From NCBI GenBank assembly GCA_012270125.1, contig JAAXIY010000062.1, forward strand, positions 44,865-86,495: a DNA stretch of 41,631 bases, written 5' to 3'. The stretch is from Paracoccaceae bacterium. GTDB lineage: Bacteria; Pseudomonadota; Alphaproteobacteria; Rhodobacterales; Rhodobacteraceae. Positions 28,922 through 35,992 of the stretch are shown here, piece after piece. A program made the position numbers and the translations under genes. Numbering within the stretch: position 1 is the first letter of the stretch; every line of letters begins with the position of its first letter. The notes beneath the pieces are model-generated. The model searched no databases, was not told the origin of the DNA, and saw only the letters and a program-made list of their open reading frames with translations.

Positions 28922-30118
28922 TTAGGGATTATCCACCTCAAACAACTTACTATACTGATTTAAAGCATAACGATCAGTCATGCCAGAAATGTAATCGGCC
29001 ACCATTCGCGCTAAATCAGTTTCGCTAGTAGTAAAATCTGATTTCAGCTTCCAGTCTGAAGGTAAAAAGCTTGGATCATCAAAATATTTTTTAAATAGGT
29101 TTTGCAATTTAATTGTTACAATTTTTCGCATCTCAACCACTTTAGGAGCACGGTACATATTATTGAACAAAAATGATTTTATTTCATTTAATGCTAGAAA
29201 AACTTCATCTGAAAATTGAATAACGGATTTACCTGCATTACGAATATCGTCTATAGACTTAGGTGAAAGCTCTAGAATAATAATTTTTGATTTAGAAATC
29301 ACATCCTCAACAAGCATTCCAAAAAAACGCCGTAGGGCTTCGTGTCTTCGTCGGTATGGATCTAAATTTGGGTAAATTTTATCAACCGCACCATAACATT
29401 CATTAAGTAATGGCAATTGCTTCAAATCATCATCAGTAAATAGCTTAGCCCTCAAACCATCGTGCAGATCATGGCTGTTGTAAGCGATATCATCTGAAAT
29501 AGCCGCTACTTGCGCTTCTGCACTTGCAAAGCTCTCTAAATTAAGGCTCTGAACAGAATTATAATTATTAAGTGCATATGGAATGGGGTTTTCTACTGGA
29601 CCGTTATGCTTCGCAATCCCCTCTAAAGTGTCCCAAGTAAGATTAAGTCCATCAAAATCTGCATAATGTCGCTCCAGTTTCGTGACTATTCTCAGTGCTT
29701 GAGCATTATGATCAAATCCACCATACGCTTTCATTAAATCATCTAAAGCCTCCTCACCAGTATGACCAAATGGAGCATGGCCCAAATCATGCGCCAGAGC
29801 GATTGTCTCGGACAAATCAAAGTTTAAGTCTAACGCTGTACTAATAGTTCTGGCAACTTGTGCAACTTCTAGAGTATGCGTCAAACGAGTACGAAAATAA
29901 TCACCCTCATGTTCCACAAAAACCTGTGTTTTATGCTTTAACCTTCTGAAAGCCGAACAATGTAAAATACGGTCTCTATCTCTCTGATAACATGAGCGAA
30001 AGTTACTTTCATCTTCGTTAAAATATCTATAATTAGTTTTATTTTTTGCAAAGCTTGGATCGGCAGCAAATCGAGCAAGCATAATAGATATTTCCTTGTT
30101 TACAGTTTCTTTGGTCAC
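28922..30118 (-). CDS. dgt: dGTPase-like HD-domain deoxynucleotide triphosphohydrolase
   Basis: A 398-residue HD hydrolase of the type 2 dGTPase-like family. Metal and catalytic motifs are the first His in TRLTHTLEVAQ, HDLGHAPFGHTGEEAL and the downstream Asp in AISDDIAYNSHDLHDG. Such enzymes cut dNTPs to nucleoside plus tripolyphosphate; the preferred base cannot be read. The stated start is GTG (30118). An ATG at 30082, preceded by AAGGA, would give MLARFAADPSF and is a real alternative. It is divergent from the A-type carrier gene across 56 bp. Confidence 0.9.
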   Translation of the reverse strand: MTKETVNKEISIMLARFAADPSFAKNKTNYRYFNEDESNFRSCYQRDRDRILHCSAFRRLKHKTQVFVEHEGDYFRTRLTHTLEVAQVARTISTALDLNFDLSETIALAHDLGHAPFGHTGEEALDDLMKAYGGFDHNAQALRIVTKLERHYADFDGLNLTWDTLEGIAKHNGPVENPIPYALNNYNSVQSLNLESFASAEAQVAAISDDIAYNSHDLHDGLRAKLFTDDDLKQLPLLNECYGAVDKIYPNLDPYRRRHEALRRFFGMLVEDVISKSKIIILELSPKSIDDIRNAGKSVIQFSDEVFLALNEIKSFLFNNMYRAPKVVEMRKIVTIKLQNLFKKYFDDPSFLPSDWKLKSDFTTSETDLARMVADYISGMTDRYALNQYSKLFEVDNP

Positions 30119-30174
30119 TATATAAATATAAGTGATCTTTATTGCTATCTATGTTTTGCTAAGTGGAGATAAAA

Positions 30175-30498
30175 ATGCAACTTCCCCCAAAAGTTACCGA
30201 TCGTGCTTTTGAAAGGCTGGCTGAGATCATTCCAGTTACCTCAAATAAAGGGCTTCGTGTCGCCGTTGAAGGTGGAGGGTGTTCTGGTTTTCAATACAAC
30301 ATAGAATTAGATATAAAACATGAAGATGACCTCATATTGGAAAAGGAAGGCAATAAAGTTTTCATCGATAGCACGTCACTACCCTTTCTTAGTAATGCCA
30401 CAATAGACTTTTCTGATGAATTGATTGGAGCCCGTTTTATTATAGACAATCCAAATGCCAGCTCTTCTTGCGGATGTGGCACAAGTTTTTCAATTTAA
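30175..30498 (+). CDS. erpA: A-type iron-sulfur carrier protein (ErpA/IscA-like)
   Basis: A 107-residue carrier that passes Fe-S clusters to target apoproteins. The three cluster Cys are in GGGCSGFQYNI and SSCGCGTSF. I take the ATG at 30175 because GGAG precedes it; a GTG four codons earlier is unlikely. ErpA and IscA are hard to tell apart by sequence; no isc or suf genes are adjacent, and the LPPKVTDRAFERL start fits the ErpA/IscA-like type. It runs 6 bp before xth, so the two are probably co-transcribed. Confidence 0.88.
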   Translation: MQLPPKVTDRAFERLAEIIPVTSNKGLRVAVEGGGCSGFQYNIELDIKHEDDLILEKEGNKVFIDSTSLPFLSNATIDFSDELIGARFIIDNPNASSSCGCGTSFSI

Positions 30499-30504
30499 AA
30501 ATTC

Positions 30505-31284
30505 ATGAAAATAGCAAGCTTCAACATTAATGGCATTAAGGCTAGAACACCTGCTTTGCTTGAATGGTTAAAGGAAGCCAAGCCAGACGTAGTACTACTC
30601 CAAGAGATTAAATCAGTAGATGAGGCTTTCCCTAGAGAGATTTTTGAAGAATTAGGATATAATGTTGAAACGCACGGTCAGAAGTCTTTTAATGGCGTTG
30701 CTATATTGTCAAAATATCCACTAAGAGAAATTGAACGTGGACTACCAGGGGATAAAAGTGACGAACAAGCAAGATGGATAGAAGCAACAATTTGCTTGCC
30801 CCATGAAATAAAAATCTGTTGCTTATATCTTCCAAATGGCAACCCTCTTCCAGGTCCAAAATATGATTACAAATTGGAATGGATGGATAGACTTTATCAT
30901 AGAGCAAAAGAACTGATTAGTTCTGAAAAACCCTCTTTAATGGCAGGAGATTTCAATATTATTCCTCAAGCAGAGGATGCTGCATCACCAAAAAACTGGG
31001 TGAATGATGCCCTTTTTAAATTGGAAAGTCGCTCTAAGTTTAGGAAAATACTAAACTTGGGGTTTTTAGATGCATTCAGGGCATGTAATGATGGCCCGGG
31101 TCATTACAGCTTCTGGGATTACCAAGCGGGTGCTTGGAATAAAAACGATGGAATTAGAATTGACCATTTTCTTTTGTCTCCCAACTGCTCAGACCTTTTG
31201 ACTGATTGTAAGATAGACAGTGATATCCGAGGGCGTGAAAAACCTTCTGACCATGTACCTATTTGGATCAAATTAAATGTTTAA
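30505..31284 (+). CDS. xth: Exodeoxyribonuclease III
   Basis: A 259-residue EEP-fold AP endonuclease/3'-5' exonuclease of base-excision repair. Active-site segments are MKIASFNINGIKAR (Asn), VVLLQEIKS (metal Glu), LYLPNGNPLPG (Tyr region), AGDFNI (Asp/Asn), HYSFWDY and the closing PSDHVPIWIKL (Asp-His). The length is usual for XthA. It follows the Fe-S carrier by 6 bp, and its last 12 bases overlap the end of the FAD monooxygenase on the other strand. Confidence 0.95.
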   Translation: MKIASFNINGIKARTPALLEWLKEAKPDVVLLQEIKSVDEAFPREIFEELGYNVETHGQKSFNGVAILSKYPLREIERGLPGDKSDEQARWIEATICLPHEIKICCLYLPNGNPLPGPKYDYKLEWMDRLYHRAKELISSEKPSLMAGDFNIIPQAEDAASPKNWVNDALFKLESRSKFRKILNLGFLDAFRACNDGPGHYSFWDYQAGAWNKNDGIRIDHFLLSPNCSDLLTDCKIDSDIRGREKPSDHVPIWIKLNV

Positions 31285-32403
31285 TTTTGTAATATCGTGA
31301 CTATACAACCAACGAAATGGGCGCTCAGCAGACTGTGGCAAAGTTTTATCTAACAAAACCAATCCACGATGCGCGCATGCCCTAAAAAATCCGCGCTTTA
31401 AATGAAAATTCCATGCATTTTTTTTGATCTGCTTCATTAAACGTAATAAACGCGGCTTTCTGATCTGAACATATTTATCAGTAACCTCTTCCATAGTATA
31501 CAAATCGATTAACTTCGCTAAAACGAATGCATCTTCTAGTGCAAAGTTGGCCCCTTGCGCCAAAAATGGTAGCATTGGATGCAATGCGTCCCCAATTAAA
31601 ACAATATTATCTTTACCCCAATTCGTTGGAATATTGTGAGAGCTTAACCCCCATCTATTCACTTTTTTTATTTCGCAAAAAGCCTCCCCCAAATCTCCCC
31701 CAAAATCAGAAAATATTCTTCTAACTTGATCTGGGCTCTCCTCCAAACTCCACTCAAAAACTCCCTCGTTTTTGCACTCTTGTATCAATACAAGATTTAA
31801 TTTTTTTCTATCCCTGATAGGATAAGACACTACGTGTTTATTTGGCGCTACAGTTACCCTAACCCCATCATGATGATTAATAGTATTGGGAACAATGGCG
31901 CGCCAGGCAAAGTAACCAACGTCACTATTTTTTCTTTGGCTTGGATTTAGAAAGTTTCTAGTTTTTGAATGAACGCCATCAGCCGCAATTACAATAGAGT
32001 ATTGATCGCTGAGCAAACTGGCATCGGCAGAGCAACCTAATTTTATGCTGACTTTGTTACTTTCTGCAGCCTCCAATAGAATATCAATAAGGTCTGCTCT
32101 GTGCATAAGCCGAAAGTTTTTATTTCCTAAAGCAGAGCGTTGCTCAAATTGAAGTAATCTTTTGCCCTTCTGATAGTCACATATCGCTATTGAGTTGTTG
32201 CAAATAGATTTTTTTAGAGCCCTTTCAGAAACACCCATTTCTTTCAATACACAAAAACCATTTGGCGAAATTTGTACTCCGGCACCTATTTCACTAATTG
32301 CGTCACTTTTCTCAAATACAGTTATATTGTAGCCAGCCTTAGCTAAAAGGCTCGCTACGCTCAAACCAGACACTCCAGCCCCAATTACTGCAATTTTCAA
32401 CAA
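31273..32403 (-). CDS. FAD-dependent aromatic-type monooxygenase (substrate unknown)
   Basis: A 376-residue group A flavoprotein hydroxylase of the salicylate/3-hydroxybenzoate/UbiH kind. The FAD dinucleotide fold reads VIGAGVSGLSVASLLAKAGY, the DG motif VIAADGVHSKTRNFL, and the second FAD motif IGDALHPMLPFLAQGANFALEDA. NAD(P)H and O2 are the expected co-substrates; the aromatic substrate cannot be told. The start is TTG (codons 1 and 2 are both TTG, and the second gives MKIAVIGAG). It overlaps the xth end by 12 bp. No ring-cleavage genes are nearby. Confidence 0.87.
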   Translation of the reverse strand: MLKIAVIGAGVSGLSVASLLAKAGYNITVFEKSDAISEIGAGVQISPNGFCVLKEMGVSERALKKSICNNSIAICDYQKGKRLLQFEQRSALGNKNFRLMHRADLIDILLEAAESNKVSIKLGCSADASLLSDQYSIVIAADGVHSKTRNFLNPSQRKNSDVGYFAWRAIVPNTINHHDGVRVTVAPNKHVVSYPIRDRKKLNLVLIQECKNEGVFEWSLEESPDQVRRIFSDFGGDLGEAFCEIKKVNRWGLSSHNIPTNWGKDNIVLIGDALHPMLPFLAQGANFALEDAFVLAKLIDLYTMEEVTDKYVQIRKPRLLRLMKQIKKNAWNFHLKRGFFRACAHRGLVLLDKTLPQSAERPFRWLYSHDITKLNI

Positions 32404-32461
32404 GGCATTATGCTCGTCCTAACTACAATTCATCAGTAATAAAACCCGAGTCATTGCAAAG

Positions 32462-32920
32462 TTAATCGTCCCGATGAACCTTTTCTTTGCGCTCGTGTTT
32501 TTCTTGAGCCTCTAGAGTCATTGTGGCAATTGGTCTCGCATCTAATCTCCTGAGCGAAATAGGATCACCTGTTTTCTCACAATAGCCATACTCACCCTCA
32601 TCAATCCTCCGTAACGCAGAATCAATTTTTGCGACTAATTTTCTTTGTCGATCTCTTGTTCGAAGCTCTAAAGCACGATCTGTTTCTTCGCTCGCTCTGT
32701 CCGCTATGTCAGGTATATTGCGAGTACTATCCTGAAGACCCTCGATAGTCTCCTTGCTGTCAGACATTAAATCTGCCTTCCAAATTAATAACTTACGTTT
32801 AAAATACTCCAGTTGACGATCGTTCATAAACGGCTCGTCTTCAGCCGGTCTATAGTCATCTGGAAGAAAAACTTCAGGCTTCATATTCACCCTCCCCTCA
32901 AGCGTTTCAAATTTGGACAT
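32462..32920 (-). CDS. dksA: RNA polymerase-binding regulator DksA, single-cysteine type
   Basis: A 152-residue DksA, which with ppGpp adjusts rRNA and amino-acid promoters by entering the RNA polymerase secondary channel. The coiled-coil tip keeps the key residues (D71, D74, A76 in PDIADRASEE). The globular end keeps only one of the four zinc cysteines: C114 remains, while the other three positions hold T117, T135 and A138. This form occurs in Rhodobacterales. Two starts are possible: ATG 32920 (AAGAGG five bases away), and ATG 32884 (GGGGAGG), which would give MKPEVFLPDDYRP, the family's common N-terminus. Residue numbers here use the longer form. Confidence 0.93.
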   Translation of the reverse strand: MSKFETLEGRVNMKPEVFLPDDYRPAEDEPFMNDRQLEYFKRKLLIWKADLMSDSKETIEGLQDSTRNIPDIADRASEETDRALELRTRDRQRKLVAKIDSALRRIDEGEYGYCEKTGDPISLRRLDARPIATMTLEAQEKHERKEKVHRDD

Positions 32921-32923
32921 GCA

Positions 32924-33059
32924 AGCCTCTTTTTATGTTCATCGCTTCATCCCCTTGGGCCTCAGGTAAACTACCCAAGGTAATTTGTCACTAGCCAAAT
33001 CAAAAGATTGAAGCATTTAGATTATTTGGGTAGTTGTAATAAATTGATAAAAAGAGGCT
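32924..33059. repeat. 13-bp inverted repeat flanking the dksA/moxR divergent region
   Basis: AGCCTCTTTTTAT at 32924-32936 is the exact reverse complement of ATAAAAAGAGGCT at 33047-33059. Each arm carries the GAGG ribosome site, 5-6 bases before the ATG at 32920 and at 33064. Inside lie further arms: CCTTGGG (32953-32959) against CCCAAGG (32974-32980), and CTACCCAA (32971-32978) against TTGGGTAG (33026-33033). The 143-bp region must hold both promoters, which I could not place with confidence. Confidence 0.6.
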
Positions 33060-33063
33060 CCCG

Positions 33064-33903
33064 ATGAAATTTAATGGTACCAAAAACTACATTGCCACTG
33101 AAGATTTAACGGTCGCAGTAAACGCTGCAGTGACCCTAGAGCGCCCCTTGTTAATAAAAGGCGAACCCGGAACAGGGAAAACAGAACTAGCAAAGCAAGT
33201 AGCGCTAGGATTAGATTTGGATATGCTAGAATGGAATATAAAATCCACAACTAAAGCACAACAAGGTTTATATGAATATGATGCCGTATCACGTTTACGT
33301 GATAGTCAATTGGGTGACCAAAGGGTCAACGAAATCTCAAATTATATTCGAAAAGGAAAACTTTGGGAGTCTTTTGAAAGCAACAAAAAAGTCGTCTTGT
33401 TGATAGACGAAATAGATAAAGCCGACATAGAATTTCCAAACGACTTACTGCAGGAATTGGATAAAATGTCGTTCTATGTTTATGAAACAGGGAAAACCAT
33501 CGCCGCTAAACACAGACCAGTTGTCATTATTACTTCAAACAACGAAAAAGAACTTCCCGATGCTTTCTTGCGAAGATGTTTTTTTCACTACATTAAATTT
33601 CCTGATCAAGAAACATTGCAAAAAATTGTAAAGGTTCACTACCCTAAAATTAAAGACGATCTGCTTTCAACAGCCTTATCCCAGTTTTTTGAAATCAGAG
33701 AACAAACTGGGTTAAAGAAAAAGCCTTCAACTTCTGAGGTCCTCGATTGGTTAAAGCTTTTGCTTTCCGAAGATCTAAAACCAGAAGATTTACGACGCGA
33801 GACCTCATCGGCATTACCCAAATTACACGGAGCATTGCTAAAAAATGAACAAGACGTGCAGCTATTCGAGCGACTCGCTTTCTTAGCCCGAAATCAACGT
33901 TAA
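33064..33903 (+). CDS. MoxR-family AAA+ ATPase
   Basis: A 279-residue MoxR-type AAA+ protein. Walker A is GEPGTGKTEL, Walker B is VVLLIDEIDKAD, sensor 1 is the VVIITSNNEKELPD region, and the arginine finger is in DAFLRRCFFHYIKFPD. MoxR ATPases act as chaperones that work with VWA-domain partners, often to mature or load metal centres. Here the VWA partner follows after one small membrane-protein gene. AAAGAGG precedes the ATG. It is divergent from dksA. Confidence 0.92.
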   Translation: MKFNGTKNYIATEDLTVAVNAAVTLERPLLIKGEPGTGKTELAKQVALGLDLDMLEWNIKSTTKAQQGLYEYDAVSRLRDSQLGDQRVNEISNYIRKGKLWESFESNKKVVLLIDEIDKADIEFPNDLLQELDKMSFYVYETGKTIAAKHRPVVIITSNNEKELPDAFLRRCFFHYIKFPDQETLQKIVKVHYPKIKDDLLSTALSQFFEIREQTGLKKKPSTSEVLDWLKLLLSEDLKPEDLRRETSSALPKLHGALLKNEQDVQLFERLAFLARNQR

Positions 33904-33928
33904 CTTTGTTGAAAAATTAGGAGTTTAA

Positions 33929-34093
33929 ATGTATCTTATAGCAGCAATATTTGGCGCTTTTATAGGTGGCAGGACCGCAAAAAAAAGAAATGGGGCTATT
34001 TTGGACGTAGCTTTTTACGCAGCCGGTTACGCTATTGCCTTTGCTTTAATTACATTAATTTTAACTTTAATTGTACACCGTAATTTTTTGTAA
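33929..34093 (+). CDS. Small two-helix membrane protein between moxR and the VWA gene
   Basis: A 54-residue ORF from ATG 33929 to TAA 34091-34093, with a TAGGAG ribosome site seven bases before it. The N-terminal stretch (MYLIAAIFGAFIGG) and residues 29-49 (AFYAAGYAIAFALITLILTL) are hydrophobic and are separated by a basic loop (RTAKKRNG), so two membrane helices are likely. It starts 25 bp after moxR and ends 4 bp before the VWA gene, so it is almost surely in the same operon. Function unknown. It is easily missed because of its size. Confidence 0.72.
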   Translation: MYLIAAIFGAFIGGRTAKKRNGAILDVAFYAAGYAIAFALITLILTLIVHRNFL

Positions 34094-34097
34094 TTAA

Positions 34098-35282
34098 ATG
34101 TTTATTCAATTTTTTGAAAATCTGCGTAAATCCGGTGTTCCTGTTAGTTTAAGAGAATATCTGACCTTTTTAGAGGCATTAAGTAAAAACTTAGCTACTT
34201 ACGAAATTGAAAATTTCTATATTTTGGGTCGTACGATTATGGTAAAAGACGAAAGGCACCTTGATCGATTTGATAGGGCTTTTTCTTATACATTTAACGG
34301 CCTAGAAGAGATTTCTCTACAAGACATAATCAATATTAAAGAGTTACCTCAAGACTGGTTGATGAAATTGGCCGAAAAACACTTAAGCAAACAAGAAATG
34401 GAAGAAATCAATTCTCTAGGTGGGTTTGAAAAGTTAATGGAGACGTTAAAAAAACGTCTGGAAGAACAAAAATCAAGGCATCAAGGTGGTAATAAATGGA
34501 TAGGAACCGCCGGAACAAGTCCCTTCGGTGCATATGGGTACAATCCAGAGGGTATAAGAATAGGACAAAACGAAAGTCGCCACAAAAAAGCTGTCAAAGT
34601 TTGGGATAAGCGTAACTTTAAAAATCTAGATGATACTATCGAAATAGGTACACGCAATATTAAGGTAGCCCTAAAAAGGCTGCGAAAATGGGCAAGAGAC
34701 GGAGCAGAAGAAGAGTTGGATATTGATAAAACAATTCAATCAACTGCAGAAAATGGTTACTTAGATGTAAAAACACGTCCCGAACGACGAAATGCTGTGA
34801 AAGTTCTTCTTTTTTTAGATGTAGGTGGCTCTATGGATCCCTATATAAAATTAGTGGAGGAACTTTTTTCTGCTGCACGAAGTGAATTTAAGCATTTAGA
34901 ATATTTTTATTTTCACAACTGTATTTACGAAGGCGTATGGAGAGACAACCGAAGAAGATGGACAGAGCAAATTCCAACAGACGAAATAATTCGAACGTAT
35001 GGAAATGACTATAAATGCATATGCGTTGGAGATGCTTCAATGTCGCCTTATGAAATAGCTTTTCCCGGCGGCGCTAATGAACATTACAATGCTGAAGCTG
35101 GTCAAGTTTGGTTGAACAGAATTCGTTGTCAATGGCCAAACAATCTTTGGATAAATCCAGTAAAACAAAATCTTTGGGGTTATACTCAGTCGATAGAGAT
35201 GATTAAAGAAATATTTGAAAATAAGATGGTACCCATGACCTTAGAGGGCTTAGAGCAGGGAATGAAAGAATTAGCTCGTTGA
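34098..35282 (+). CDS. VWA-domain protein, CoxE-like
   Basis: A 394-residue protein. The N-terminal helical part (FFENLRKSGVPVSLREYLTFLEAL) is that of the CoxE/DUF-type VWA proteins, and a charged Gly-rich middle contains GAYGYNPEGIRIG. The VWA domain begins near residue 234 with VKVLLFLDVGGSMDPYI. Its MIDAS reads D241-x-G-x-S245, so the middle Ser of DxSxS is Gly. CoxE-type proteins act with MoxR ATPases, in carboxydotrophs in building the CO dehydrogenase active site. No molybdenum hydroxylase is here, so the client is unknown. It lies 4 bp from the small membrane protein and 22 bp before an M48 protease. Confidence 0.88.
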   Translation: MFIQFFENLRKSGVPVSLREYLTFLEALSKNLATYEIENFYILGRTIMVKDERHLDRFDRAFSYTFNGLEEISLQDIINIKELPQDWLMKLAEKHLSKQEMEEINSLGGFEKLMETLKKRLEEQKSRHQGGNKWIGTAGTSPFGAYGYNPEGIRIGQNESRHKKAVKVWDKRNFKNLDDTIEIGTRNIKVALKRLRKWARDGAEEELDIDKTIQSTAENGYLDVKTRPERRNAVKVLLFLDVGGSMDPYIKLVEELFSAARSEFKHLEYFYFHNCIYEGVWRDNRRRWTEQIPTDEIIRTYGNDYKCICVGDASMSPYEIAFPGGANEHYNAEAGQVWLNRIRCQWPNNLWINPVKQNLWGYTQSIEMIKEIFENKMVPMTLEGLEQGMKELAR

Positions 35283-35304
35283 AGAATTTTAGGTTATTTT
35301 TCAC

Positions 35305-35991
35305 ATGTCTACTGTTATAATTCCAATAGTTTTAGCAGGGCTATATGGAGTAGTCATGTTTCAATTTTCCGCTTGGTCGTTGAAAAGGCAACTATCTAAG
35401 CAGTCGAACCCCTTGCTGGATCCAAATCTAGATAAAATAATGATCAAGTTCGCAAATGTTCTTGAGGTTGAGAAAATCCGATTGAATATTTTTGAAACAG
35501 AACCAATAAATGGTTTAGCAGCGCCTGACGGTAGAATCTTTATTACACGGGGCTTTTACAAAAAATATCAAAATGGCGAAATTACAGTTGATGAAATTGC
35601 TTCCGTAGTGGCTCATGAATTAGGGCATGTAGCATTGGGTCATATTAGAAGAAGGATGATCGATTTTTCTGGACAAAATGCTGTTCGGGCTGCTCTTGGT
35701 GCTGTACTTTCGCGTTTAGTTCCTGGTTTGGGAGGTTTTATTGCTGGAATTATTGGAAATTTATTAATGGCCAAGCTATCAAGAAGGGATGAATATGAGG
35801 CAGATGAATATGCTTCAGCTCTACTGATAAAATCTGGTATTGGGGTAGAACCCCAAATTTCTATGTTCAAAAAGTTAGAAAAAATATCAAATATGCAAGG
35901 CTCAGTGCCCGCTTGGATGATGAGCCACCCACCAACTCATAAAAGAATTGAGTCAATCAAAATTAACCACGCAAAAATCTATAACAGGTAA
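35305..35991 (+). CDS. M48-family membrane metallopeptidase
   Basis: A 228-residue zinc peptidase of the HtpX/Ste24 clan. An N-terminal membrane helix lies at residues 4-20. The catalytic HELGH is in IASVVAHELGHVALGHI, a hydrophobic glycine-rich stretch follows (VPGLGGFIAGIIGNLLM), and the third zinc ligand Glu is probably in RRDEYEADEYAS. The end AWMMSHPPTHKRIESI is the usual M48 tail. It is likely the last gene of the moxR operon. Its stop is separated from the pgi stop on the other strand by one base. Confidence 0.9.
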   Translation: MSTVIIPIVLAGLYGVVMFQFSAWSLKRQLSKQSNPLLDPNLDKIMIKFANVLEVEKIRLNIFETEPINGLAAPDGRIFITRGFYKKYQNGEITVDEIASVVAHELGHVALGHIRRRMIDFSGQNAVRAALGAVLSRLVPGLGGFIAGIIGNLLMAKLSRRDEYEADEYASALLIKSGIGVEPQISMFKKLEKISNMQGSVPAWMMSHPPTHKRIESIKINHAKIYNR

Positions 35992-35992
35992 A

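Noticed and set aside
34818-34834. VWA protein as broken because DxSxS is D-x-G-x-S
   Set aside because: The reading frame is intact and the change looks like a lineage feature of this family, so I treat it as a variant and not as a pseudogene.
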